This document shows positions 16,347-24,481 of a DNA stretch of 56,765 nt, in pieces. The stretch comes from an uncultured Acetatifactor sp. Its GTDB lineage: Bacteria; Bacillota; Clostridia; Lachnospirales; Lachnospiraceae. A program made the position numbers and the translations under genes. The stretch lies in NCBI GenBank assembly GCA_910586515.1, contig CAJUGL010000018.1, positions 1 through 56,765 of the forward strand, written 5' to 3'. The notes below the pieces were generated by a model, which ran no database searches, was not told the origin of the DNA, and saw nothing but the letters and a program-made list of their open reading frames with translations. Position 1 is the stretch's first letter; every line of letters begins with the position of its first letter.

Positions 16347-17306
16347 TCAGCCCCCCTGCCGGTCGCGAAGAGTCGGCAGCAGATCAATTGCCTGCAGATA
16401 CCCCGCCAGCCCCTGACCGTAAATCTGCCTGTGGCAGACGGGCGCGGTCACGGAAATCTTCCGGAAATCCTCTCTCCTGGTGATATCCGAGATATGAATC
16501 TCCACCTTGGGCACGGTGATGCTGGCCAGAGCATCCCGAATGGCATAACTGTAATGGGTATAGGCGCCGGGATTGATCACAATGCCTTCCGTGCCGTCAA
16601 AATACGCCTCCTGTATCCTGTCGATGATGGCTCCCTCATGGTTGCTCTGAAAGACCGTAATGTCGTTCCCTGTCTCCTCCCCCTTCTTCCGGATCAGCTC
16701 CAGCAAATATTGATAATCCTGGGCGCCGTAGACCTGCTTCTCCCTGATCCCCAGGAAATTAATATTCGGGCCGTTGATGACCAGAATCTTCATCCTGCTC
16801 ACCTCCTTCTCGATCTTTTGTATGATCTGTTCCATTTCCATTTCATCCACATCCAGGACAATGTCCGCGCAGGAAGCATAAGCTTCCCTGCGTTCCTCCA
16901 TCAGTCCCCTTATTCTCTCCAGCGGGTCTGCGCACCGGAGCAGAGGTCTGGTGGTATCCCCCCTCAGCCGCTCATACACGGTCTCCGGACGGACACGCAG
17001 CCAGACCACCTTGCCCAGTCGGCGCAGAAGCGCCCTGTTCTCCGGGCACACCGGCGTACCTCCGCCTGTGGAGAAAACAGTGCCGTGCGCCTCCTCCGCC
17101 AGTTCCCGCAAAAGTTCTGTCTCCAGACGTCTGAAATAAGCCTCCCCCTCCCGGGCAAATATCTCGCTGACGCTTCGCCCCTCCCTGCGCTCTATCCGTT
17201 TGTCCGTATCCTCTACCGGCATGCGCAGCCTGTAGGAGAGTCTCAGGCCGACGGATGTCTTCCCGCTTCCCATGAAGCCGATTAATACCAGATTCCTCTT
17301 TTTCAC
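16347..17306 (-). CDS. aroK-aroQ: Bifunctional shikimate kinase / type II 3-dehydroquinate dehydratase (fusion)
   Basis: Two steps of the shikimate pathway in one 319-aa chain. Residues 1-171 are AroK: P-loop GFMGSGKTSVG, EDTD, shikimate-binding Arg in AYFRRLE, STGGGT. Residues 172-319 are AroQ: NGPNINFLG, NHEGAIIDRIQEA, NPGAYTHYSYA and HISD. GTG at 17306 follows GGAGG. An in-frame ATG (16791-16793) at the junction is preceded by AAGGAGGT at 16801-16808, a near-perfect Shine-Dalgarno, so free AroQ is probably also made. It overlaps or abuts aroE: an alternative GTG at 17354 overlaps its stop. The frame is continuous, with no sign of a sequencing error. Confidence 0.9.
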   Translation of the reverse strand: MKKRNLVLIGFMGSGKTSVGLRLSYRLRMPVEDTDKRIERREGRSVSEIFAREGEAYFRRLETELLRELAEEAHGTVFSTGGGTPVCPENRALLRRLGKVVWLRVRPETVYERLRGDTTRPLLRCADPLERIRGLMEERREAYASCADIVLDVDEMEMEQIIQKIEKEVSRMKILVINGPNINFLGIREKQVYGAQDYQYLLELIRKKGEETGNDITVFQSNHEGAIIDRIQEAYFDGTEGIVINPGAYTHYSYAIRDALASITVPKVEIHISDITRREDFRKISVTAPVCHRQIYGQGLAGYLQAIDLLPTLRDRQGG

Positions 17307-17350
17307 TCTATCCCTCCGCCCAGCCCCCGGAGTATTCCCGGGGTATGGAT

Positions 17351-18229
17351 TCACTGCCTGTTGTACAGAGCTTTCTTCATCTCTTCATAGACTTTCCCGG
17401 CCAGCGAGGCGTTCACCCCAGCTCCGGTCCAAAGTTCATATGCGATGATTCCCTGATACAGCAGCATCTTCAGCCCGTTAAAAGCCCTGCCGCCGTTTTT
17501 TTCCACCAGCGACATAAACCTGGTTTCCGCGGGATTGAAAACCAGATCATAGCCCGTATGAATTTTCCGGTAGAAAGCGGCGTCTTCGATTACAGCCTCC
17601 CCCGTGCCGGGAAACATCCCCACCTTGGTAGCCTGCACCGCCAGATACCTTGCCTCCGGCAGAGCGGTGTAATCCTCCAATGCTCCCGCCCCGGCCAGCC
17701 GTCTGCCTGCCATATCGTTTACTTCCTCCGCAATCTTCCGCGCCTTACTCTCCGTCCGGTTCAGGATCAGAATCTCCCCCGCTCCCTTCTCCGCCATCAG
17801 AATCGCCACGGCCCTTGCCACGCCTCCTGCCCCTAAAATCAGCACCTTTTCCCCGGCTATTTCCACTCCGTCTTCACACATGGCCCGATAAAGTCCCGGC
17901 ATGTCCGTATTGTACCCCTTAAAACCGCCCTTCCCCCGAACCAACGTGTTCACTGCTCCGATTTTCTCTGCCAGCGGATCCACAGCCTCCAGAAACGGAA
18001 TCACTTCCCTCTTGTGGGGTACCGTCACATTCATCCCCAGAAAATTCAGCGCCCACGCGCCCCTGACCGCCTCTCCCACCTGACCCGGTCGGACATGAAA
18101 CGGAGCGTAGATGAGATTCTCTCCCAGACTCTCCGCCAGAGTGTTATGTATAACCGGAGACAGGGTGTGCTCCACCGGACTGCCCATCACGCCGCAGACC
18201 CGAGTATAACCGTTTACCGCCATCATCAT
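17351..18229 (-). CDS. aroE: Shikimate dehydrogenase
   Basis: Reduces 3-dehydroshikimate to shikimate with NADPH. 292 aa. The substrate domain has GSPVEHTLSPVIHN and the catalytic Lys in NVTVPHKREV; Asn/Asp lie in GAVNTLV and GYNTDMPG. The nucleotide domain has GAGGVARAV and an NRTESKA loop typical of NADP use. Three ATGs in a row follow GAGGAG; the third (18223) has the best spacing. It is followed without a gap by aroK-aroQ and preceded by yqeG, forming an operon. Confidence 0.94.
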   Translation of the reverse strand: MMMAVNGYTRVCGVMGSPVEHTLSPVIHNTLAESLGENLIYAPFHVRPGQVGEAVRGAWALNFLGMNVTVPHKREVIPFLEAVDPLAEKIGAVNTLVRGKGGFKGYNTDMPGLYRAMCEDGVEIAGEKVLILGAGGVARAVAILMAEKGAGEILILNRTESKARKIAEEVNDMAGRRLAGAGALEDYTALPEARYLAVQATKVGMFPGTGEAVIEDAAFYRKIHTGYDLVFNPAETRFMSLVEKNGGRAFNGLKMLLYQGIIAYELWTGAGVNASLAGKVYEEMKKALYNRQ

Positions 18230-18238
18230 TCTCCTCTT

Positions 18239-18742
18239 TCATTTCAGTCTCTGTCTGTGATAAAAAAACAGCACAATGTGCTCCAGACGGCGTTTCAGCA
18301 CAATCTGTATCTCCTCTTTCGGGTGAATGGGACGCACCAGAAAAGTGACAATTCCCGCCTTCTTGGCGCCCCATACATCCGTGAACAGCTGATCCCCTAC
18401 AAACAATGTGTTTTCCGGCGTGGTCCCCATGATTCTCATGGCTTTTTCATATCCGGCCCTCCCGGGCTTCCCTGCCTTGCAGAGGTATTCCGACGCCACT
18501 GCTTCGGCAAAGGGCTTCACTCTCGGCTCCTTATTGTTCGACAAAAGCACCGTGCGGAAGCCCAGCTCCCGCAGACTGTCAAAAAAACCTCTGGCCCTGC
18601 CGTCCGCAGGCGCGCCGTGAGGAACCAGCGTATTGTCAATGTCGAAAATAATTCCCCTGTACCCCTTGCCGTACAGCCCCCTGTAATCGATCCCATATGC
18701 GCTCTCCGCTTCATTCTCCGGATAAAAAGCTTCTAATCCCAT
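18239..18742 (-). CDS. yqeG: YqeG-family HAD phosphatase
   Basis: About 167 aa, HAD superfamily IIIA. The nucleophile motif FDIDNTLVPH, motif II LLSNN, a Lys in CKAGKP, and VGDQLFTDVWGAKKAG are all present. Family members are predicted phosphatases (phosphatidylglycerophosphatase-like or of unknown substrate), often near aroE. ATG at 18742 matches the family start; an in-frame ATG at 18790 and a GTG at 18829 are less likely. It lies 10 bp upstream of aroE. Confidence 0.88.
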   Translation of the reverse strand: MGLEAFYPENEAESAYGIDYRGLYGKGYRGIIFDIDNTLVPHGAPADGRARGFFDSLRELGFRTVLLSNNKEPRVKPFAEAVASEYLCKAGKPGRAGYEKAMRIMGTTPENTLFVGDQLFTDVWGAKKAGIVTFLVRPIHPKEEIQIVLKRRLEHIVLFFYHRQRLK

Positions 18743-18832
18743 GCTGTCCTGCTCCTGTTTAACTCTTTCCTTCTTACCCTGTTTATCCATGCCCTTTCCG
18801 GTTCGCGTCTGCTCCGGGCAGTCTTCCACAGA

Positions 18833-20416
18833 CTATCTGGCAGAGACATATCGGTGAAGCGTCCTGCGCACTGCGCCCACGCCGGCATAAAGCTCCGCGG
18901 TCATTTTCTCTATGCGTCCGCCCAGACCGGATTCATACAAATCTACTCCGAACACATCCCTGCGGCTGTACAGAGTCCGCAGACAGGAGAAATCCTGCTG
19001 CCCTTCCCTCACTTCCAAAGGCGCCACAATAGCCCTAAGCTCCTCCAATAGGGGATCCGGGGACGGTTCAAAAATCCTGCCCTCATCGTCGATTCCCTTC
19101 AGATAGCGCCCGTATCCAGCCAGAACCAGAGGCAGCAGCACCAGATCATCCATATTCAGTCCCCGCTCACCGTAAGCCTTAATCGTCTCGCCGAAACGAA
19201 TGGGCAGCTTCTGGCTGGTATCCGTGGCAATGCGCTGAGGCGCGTCCGGCATAAAGGGATTGGGCAGCCGGCGGGTCAGCACTGCGTCAATGAAATCAGC
19301 CGGTCTGAGCACGCCGGGATCCACCACCACCGGCATGGCCTCCATGTACCCAAGCTTGGTGATCAGTCCCCGGATATCCTCATCCTTCATTTCCTCGGAA
19401 ATCAGATCATATCCCAAAAGGCAGCCGTAGACAGACATGGCCGTGTGCAGAGGATTCAGACAGGTGCACACCTTCATCCGCTCCACCTTATCCACTGTCT
19501 CTCTGTCCACATACAACACCCCGCCCAGTTCCAGAGGCGGACGTCCATTGCTGTATGTGTCTTCAATCACAAGATATTCCGTCTCTTCCGCATTGACAAA
19601 AGGCGCCGTATAGGTACGCTTTTCCGTGAGAATGGGTGAATTGTCTTCAAAACCGTCCTCTGCCAGCATCTTCTGCACTTTCTCGTCCGGGCGCGGCGTA
19701 ATCTTGTCGATCATGCTCCAGGGATAGGTCACTTTTGCCGGGTCCTGCACGTATGCCGGAAATTCTCCGGGCACAAGTCCGTCTTCCGCCCATCTGGACG
19801 CATAGGCAAGCACTGCCTCCCGCACCCTGTCCCCGTTGTGCGAGCAATTATCCATACTCTGCAGAGTCAGCGGCAGCGCGCCGGCCAGGAAACGTTCGTA
19901 TAAAAGCAAGGTAACTTTCCCCATGATCATAGCAGGCTCAAGCCCTCTCTCCAGATCGGCAGGCGCCACCTTATATCCCTTCTCCGTAATGGTAAAGGAG
20001 AGCATCTGTAAACCGGGATTGCGGAAAATGTCCGAGAGCCGCGCCCAATCCCGGGTAAAACGCATATCTGCTTTCAGACTCTCCGCCACGGAAGCAATTA
20101 CCTTTTTCCGGATGTTGCCGTCGGACTGCAGGCAGACCAGCAGACTCAAATTCTCATAGGGCGTATATACTTTGTCAATGATCTCGAAATCAAAGCCCTC
20201 GACCACAATGACGCCTCTGTCATATTTTCCCGTATCCAAAACCTGCTGCAATACCGCCGCCGGAAATGCCCGGAAAAGATTTCCTGCCCCAAAATGCACC
20301 CAGGTGGGCTGTTCATATGTCCTGGCCCGCACAGCCTCAATATCAAACCCGGGCAGCTGATACCCTTTTTCCGCCCATTGAGGAGCAATCTCTTTTTTTA
20401 TTTCTGTCAGTTTCAT
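18833..20416 (-). CDS. uxuB: Mannitol dehydrogenase family, probable fructuronate reductase
   Basis: 527 aa, long-chain polyol dehydrogenase family. The N-terminal Rossmann part has WVHFGAGNLFRAF; the catalytic region shows NPLHTAMSVYG and KLPIRFGETI. Adjacent uxuA makes D-mannonate dehydration the next step, so this enzyme most likely interconverts D-fructuronate and D-mannonate with NAD(H). Tagaturonate reductase (UxaB) is the alternative. AGGAG precedes the ATG, 67 bp after uxuA. It also runs directly into the yqeG-aroE genes with only a short gap. Confidence 0.88.
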   Translation of the reverse strand: MKLTEIKKEIAPQWAEKGYQLPGFDIEAVRARTYEQPTWVHFGAGNLFRAFPAAVLQQVLDTGKYDRGVIVVEGFDFEIIDKVYTPYENLSLLVCLQSDGNIRKKVIASVAESLKADMRFTRDWARLSDIFRNPGLQMLSFTITEKGYKVAPADLERGLEPAMIMGKVTLLLYERFLAGALPLTLQSMDNCSHNGDRVREAVLAYASRWAEDGLVPGEFPAYVQDPAKVTYPWSMIDKITPRPDEKVQKMLAEDGFEDNSPILTEKRTYTAPFVNAEETEYLVIEDTYSNGRPPLELGGVLYVDRETVDKVERMKVCTCLNPLHTAMSVYGCLLGYDLISEEMKDEDIRGLITKLGYMEAMPVVVDPGVLRPADFIDAVLTRRLPNPFMPDAPQRIATDTSQKLPIRFGETIKAYGERGLNMDDLVLLPLVLAGYGRYLKGIDDEGRIFEPSPDPLLEELRAIVAPLEVREGQQDFSCLRTLYSRRDVFGVDLYESGLGGRIEKMTAELYAGVGAVRRTLHRYVSAR

Positions 20417-20483
20417 TCAACTAACTCCTTTTCCTTTATTCTGGTCTTACCTTTATCCTGATTTTCCTGTTTCCAGGCTCTTT

Positions 20484-21566
20484 CTATTTTTCCTCCAGCC
20501 TGTCCAGCATATCCCAGATGCCCCACATATACATAATGCCCAATGCCCGATCGTACAGACCGTATCCGGGGCGGACGTTTCCCGGACCTTCATCCCACAG
20601 ATGACGTCCGTGATCCGGGCGGATATAACCCTTAAATCCGCAGTCATGATATGCCCTGACGATTTCCAGTATACCGGTATCTCCGTCACAGTCCCGGTGA
20701 CTGGTCTCCGTGAAATCTCCGTTGGGAAAATGCTTCACATTGCGGATGTGGGCAAACGCAATGCGGTCACAATGTCTGCGGACGATATCCGCCACATTGT
20801 TTGCCGGATTGGCGTTCAAACTTCCCGAGCATAGGGTCAGGCAATTATACGGATCGTCCACCAGCCGCAGAAATTTATCCACAGAAGGCCCGTCCACCAG
20901 CAGCCGGGGCAGGCCGAAAATATCCCATGGCGGATCGTCCATGTGGATAGCCATTCGTATATCGCATTCATGGCAGACAGGCATCAGCTTTTCCAGGAAA
21001 TAGCGCAGGTTTTCCCAGAGCATCTCCTTTGTCACCGGCCTGTAAGCCTGGAACAGCTCGTCCAGCTTACGCATACGCTCCGGTTCCCATCCCGGAAAGG
21101 TCAGACCGTGCAGGTTATTCAGAATATACTCTGCCATTTCCTTCGGATCGTCATGGATCTTATCCGCCTCATAATACAGGGCCGTGGAGCCGTCCCCCAC
21201 AGGATGAAACAAATCCGTCCTGGTCCAGTCAAATACAGGCATGAAATTATAGCAGATCACTTTTACCCCGAATTGCGCCAGATTCCGAATGGTCTGAATA
21301 TAGTTGGCAACATATCCGTCCCTGCTGGGCAGACCGATTTTAATGTCGTCATGTACATTGACAGACTCCACCACATCCATATTGAAACCATAGGGCAGCA
21401 GCGCCTTCTGCACCTCTGCAATCTCATCCGTCTCCCATACCTCTCCCGGAAGCTTATTGTGCAGCGCCCAGACAATTGTGCTCACGCCCGGAATCTGCCT
21501 GATGTCCGACAGCTTAATGTCGTCGTTGCCTTCGCCGTACCATCGAAAACCCATTTGCATTTTCAT
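20484..21566 (-). CDS. uxuA: Mannonate dehydratase
   Basis: Dehydrates D-mannonate to 2-keto-3-deoxygluconate in hexuronate catabolism. 360 aa, TIM-barrel UxuA family. The signatures GFRWYGEGND, VWALHNKLPGEVW, AIHMDDPPWDIFG, CSGSLNANPANN, FAHIRNVKHFPNGDF and RPDHGRHLW carry the metal-binding His/Cys/Asp residues. AGGAG precedes the ATG. Its promoter (21754-21782), a 10-bp inverted repeat and 32-bp tandem repeats fill the leader. It probably forms an operon with uxuB. No kdgK or kdgA and no UxaC isomerase are present in the window. Confidence 0.95.
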   Translation of the reverse strand: MKMQMGFRWYGEGNDDIKLSDIRQIPGVSTIVWALHNKLPGEVWETDEIAEVQKALLPYGFNMDVVESVNVHDDIKIGLPSRDGYVANYIQTIRNLAQFGVKVICYNFMPVFDWTRTDLFHPVGDGSTALYYEADKIHDDPKEMAEYILNNLHGLTFPGWEPERMRKLDELFQAYRPVTKEMLWENLRYFLEKLMPVCHECDIRMAIHMDDPPWDIFGLPRLLVDGPSVDKFLRLVDDPYNCLTLCSGSLNANPANNVADIVRRHCDRIAFAHIRNVKHFPNGDFTETSHRDCDGDTGILEIVRAYHDCGFKGYIRPDHGRHLWDEGPGNVRPGYGLYDRALGIMYMWGIWDMLDRLEEK

Positions 21567-21589
21567 ACGTTTTTCTCCTATTCCAGTCC

Positions 21590-21707
21590 AAATGAATTCC
21601 GGCTCGTTTTGTTTCCGGTTTCAAATCAATTCCGGCTCATTTTGTTCCGGTTCCAAATGAATTCCGGCTCATTTTGTTCCGGTTCCAAATCAATCCCGGC
21701 CGTTTCC
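21590..21707. repeat. Tandem 32-33 bp repeats in the uxuA leader
   Basis: Three full units (21590-21622, 21623-21654, 21655-21686) and a partial fourth (21687-21707). The core is GGCTCATTTTGTTCCGG. Units alternate between AAATGAATT and AAATCAATT at their start. They lie in the untranslated leader between the promoter and the uxuA ribosome-binding site. Confidence 0.85.
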
Positions 21708-21711
21708 TCTC

Positions 21712-21743
21712 CCCGGAATAATTTCCAGCGCCTTTATTCCGGG
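21712..21743. repeat. 10-bp inverted repeat in the uxuA leader
   Basis: CCCGGAATAA and TTATTCCGGG, separated by 12 bp, just downstream of the predicted start site. It could be an RNA hairpin or a repressor site. It has no U run. Confidence 0.65.
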
Positions 21744-21753
21744 TCTGTAATCT

Positions 21754-21782
21754 ATAGTATACTACTTGACGGATAATAGCAA
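21754..21782 (-). promoter_or_regulatory. uxuA promoter
   Basis: TTGCTA (21777-21782), 17-bp spacer, TACTAT (21754-21759), starting a few bases after the GH2 stop codon. Confidence 0.55.
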
Positions 21783-21790
21783 TACCGCGA

Positions 21791-24061
21791 TTATTTTTCT
21801 TTCCGAATTCGAATCAGCTTGCTGTTCAGACTCTCCACGAATCCCTCCGGCATCATGGTTCCGGCCATCTTGCATATATTCTCTGGTGTCATGGATTTCA
21901 TCATTTCCCACATGCCCTCCCCGGGGGCAATTCTAAAATTGGAAGCCAGCTTTACCGCCTCCGCCACCACTGCCATGGCCTCCCGGCTCTCCGCGATTTC
22001 CTCCAGGGTGTCCCGGACGCTGTACTTCCCTTCCGGAAATTCCATGGGCGCGGTTAAATCCAGGCTGCCCGCCAGCTTAAACCAGTTCGCCACACCTTCA
22101 GCCCGCTCGTTTACCTCCGGCAGCACATAGACAGACGGTTCTCTGTCTACTTTTTCCAGGGTTATACTGTCTTTCAGCTCTCCCGCGGCAGCGGTTATCA
22201 CGTTGAACCCTTCTTCCAAAGTCACCCGAAAAGAAAACACTTTACTTCCGCTCTTCACCTCCGCCGGCCGGCCGTTCAGATAAAGCGCCACCACCGGCTG
22301 GTTAGTGTAGACTTTGACCAGCGTGCTCTCCCCCGCCCTCTGCGCATAGCGCCTGCCGCAGAGATGAATCATTGGTTTTTTACTCCAGTAAGCCTGATAA
22401 AGATAATAGCTGTCCTTCTTTGTCTTCCGGTCCATGGTTACCAGGCCCTTGTTGTTTCTGCCTTTCACGCCGCCTTCATCCCGGGCCGCGCAGCCGAAAT
22501 CAAACATATTCCACACATGGCTGGACCATATCCAGGGACGCCGTTCAAGAACCTCCGCCATATGCTCATGATACAGAGCCTGGTATTCTTCACTGTAATC
22601 CTTACAGGCAGGCCCGGGTCCATGGTAGGTCACAATCCCCTCGCATCCGTACTCGGACAGCCCCAGACAGATCTCCGGATGCGTCCTGTGGAAATCGTCC
22701 AGCCAGGGTCCGTTGTCCTCCACCTTTCCTCCGTACCAGCCAAAATAATGATTATAGCTTTCCACATCCGTGATTCCGTGCAGGGGACTGTCCCCCGGCG
22801 TCATGGACACATGGGCAATGGCTGTCAGGCGGGACGGGTCCAGCTCCTTGCAAAGTGCGTGTAATTCCCGGTGATTTTTCACCAGCTCAGGAGAGATGCC
22901 CCCGATAAGAATCTCATTGGATATTCCCCAGAAACAGATCGAAGGATGGTGATGATTCTGGATAATGAGCTCCTTCATCTGATTGATGCAGTTCTCATGA
23001 GCCTGCGGATCCCTGTTCATCACACTGATGAAGGGAATCTCTGCCCAAACCACAAATCCCAATTCGTCGCAGGCATCATAGAACTCCCGGGCATGCTGAT
23101 AATGGGCCAGACGTATTGTGTTGGCGCCCAGCTCCTTGATCATTCGGGCGTCCTGAACATGCTCCTCTCCTGTCAGCGCATTGCCCTTGTACAGCCAGTC
23201 CTGATGACGGCTCACCCCCCGCAGAGGCGTCCATGTCCCGTTGATGCAGAATCCTCTGTCCGGATCACAGGAAAAGTTTCTCACCCCGGTCCTCACCGTC
23301 ACTTCATCCCAGGCCTCATTCCTCCGCTGGAGAAGCGCTCTCACCGTATACAGATACGGATGATCAATGTCCCACTTCCGGACATCGGGCACATAGATAA
23401 TCACCCCTGTCTTTTCCGCAGGCCGCACCGCTCCGGCCACCTCCCTGCCCTCTTCATCCAGAACGGAATACAGAACCGTGTAATTCTCGTCCCCTCCGGT
23501 CACCCAGGACATGATCTCAAAAGCCGCCCCTCCGTCTTCACAGGGCCTGGGGGTCACCTGCAGACCCGGTCCGCCGTAATAATCCAGGTCAAAATGTACC
23601 TTCGGGACGCTGATCAAATTTACGCCCCTGTACAAGCCTCCGTAAAAAGTGAAATCCGCCGCCTGAGGATACACATTGGACTTATTTTCATTACTGCAGG
23701 CAATAACCAAAAGATTTCTCTTTCCGCATTCGCAAAAATCGGTAATATCCGCGCGGAATAATGAATACCCGCCCTCGTGGGATGCGGCTTCCCTGCCGTT
23801 CACATACACCACCGCCTGCTGTCCGGCTGCCGCCACCTCCACATACACCCTTCCCTCAGGCAGAGGCTGCACAGGCATCTCGAAATTTTTTGCATACCAG
23901 CACCTGCCGCGGTAATATTCTCCTCTGCCGTCATGCCCGTCCACCGCATTCCATGTGTGAGGCAGATCCACCTCCTGCCAATCTAAGGGCAGAGACTCGG
24001 GCAGTCCTCCGTCTTCCCGCAAAAAACGCCAGCCCTGATTTAAATTGATTATATTGCGCAT
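21791..24061 (-). CDS. Glycoside hydrolase family 2 (beta-glucuronidase or beta-galactosidase)
   Basis: About 756 aa. An N-terminal sugar-binding domain (GWRFLREDGG, LPHTWNAVDG) is followed by an immunoglobulin-like domain, then the catalytic barrel with the acid/base Glu in CFWGISNEILIGG and the nucleophile Glu in GLSEYGCEG, and a C-terminal beta domain. RNNKG fits the NxK pattern linked to glucuronide recognition, but similar motifs occur in GH2 beta-galactosidases. The adjacent uxuA-uxuB favours glucuronides. No signal peptide, so intracellular. ATG at 24061 follows GGAGG. No uptake transporter is adjacent. Confidence 0.88.
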   Translation of the reverse strand: MRNIINLNQGWRFLREDGGLPESLPLDWQEVDLPHTWNAVDGHDGRGEYYRGRCWYAKNFEMPVQPLPEGRVYVEVAAAGQQAVVYVNGREAASHEGGYSLFRADITDFCECGKRNLLVIACSNENKSNVYPQAADFTFYGGLYRGVNLISVPKVHFDLDYYGGPGLQVTPRPCEDGGAAFEIMSWVTGGDENYTVLYSVLDEEGREVAGAVRPAEKTGVIIYVPDVRKWDIDHPYLYTVRALLQRRNEAWDEVTVRTGVRNFSCDPDRGFCINGTWTPLRGVSRHQDWLYKGNALTGEEHVQDARMIKELGANTIRLAHYQHAREFYDACDELGFVVWAEIPFISVMNRDPQAHENCINQMKELIIQNHHHPSICFWGISNEILIGGISPELVKNHRELHALCKELDPSRLTAIAHVSMTPGDSPLHGITDVESYNHYFGWYGGKVEDNGPWLDDFHRTHPEICLGLSEYGCEGIVTYHGPGPACKDYSEEYQALYHEHMAEVLERRPWIWSSHVWNMFDFGCAARDEGGVKGRNNKGLVTMDRKTKKDSYYLYQAYWSKKPMIHLCGRRYAQRAGESTLVKVYTNQPVVALYLNGRPAEVKSGSKVFSFRVTLEEGFNVITAAAGELKDSITLEKVDREPSVYVLPEVNERAEGVANWFKLAGSLDLTAPMEFPEGKYSVRDTLEEIAESREAMAVVAEAVKLASNFRIAPGEGMWEMMKSMTPENICKMAGTMMPEGFVESLNSKLIRIRKEK

Positions 24062-24134
24062 ATTTATCCTCCAACTTTCTTTCACCATGCATACAAACAA
24101 TTGTCTCTGGCATTCAGTATACCCTTTTTCTCCG

Positions 24135-24198
24135 ATTATATTGTCTAAAATAAACAGCAGCTGTTTAATGGAACTTATTCCCCTTCTCCTGGGGGAAT
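24135..24198 (-). promoter_or_regulatory. Control region of the GH2 gene with operator-like palindromes
   Basis: TAAACAGCAGCTGTTTA (24151-24167) is a perfect 8-1-8 palindrome. It overlaps the expected -35 position of a TATAAT (24135-24140, minus strand). Ten bp further on ATTCCCC/GGGGAAT (24177-24183, 24192-24198) forms a second inverted repeat. This layout suits a repressor of the LacI or GntR type; no such gene is next to it. Confidence 0.5.
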
Positions 24199-24336
24199 TC
24201 ATCTGTCAATCCAATATAAAGCCGTTACACCCACCTTTTTACAAAATCAAGTATATAACACCGCTGTGCAGCTCTCGGCAAAACAACCCAAGAACAGAAG
24301 TTCGCAATTATATCAAAACCATAAAATCAACACAAC

Positions 24337-24361
24337 AGAAGCACCGAACTTCGGTGCTTCT
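24337..24361. terminator. Perfect 12-bp hairpin between purL and GH2
   Basis: AGAAGCACCGAA and TTCGGTGCTTCT around one C. The sequence after it on the minus strand is CTGTTGTGTT, a weak U run. Probably terminates transcription from the purL side. Confidence 0.5.
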
Positions 24362-24375
24362 GAATATCGTGTCAT

Positions 24376-24480
24376 TTATTCTACAACCTTGTATGTATCA
24401 GGATAAACAATATCTTCTAACTTGAAATTAGAAATTGCGTTGTAACTTTTATTGCTCAGCTGATCATATCCAGGCTGTCC
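24376..24480 (-). pseudogene. Possible AT-rich gene remnant (C-terminal fragment)
   Basis: On the minus strand, directly after the purL stop, a frame reads SNKSYNAISNFKLEDIVYP and ends DTYKVVE before TAA at 24376. The composition is more protein-like and more AT-rich than its neighbours. It has no start codon of its own with a ribosome-binding site and is followed by a hairpin, which suggests the tail of a lost gene. It could also be chance. I do not recognise the protein. Confidence 0.3.
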
Positions 24481-24481
24481 T

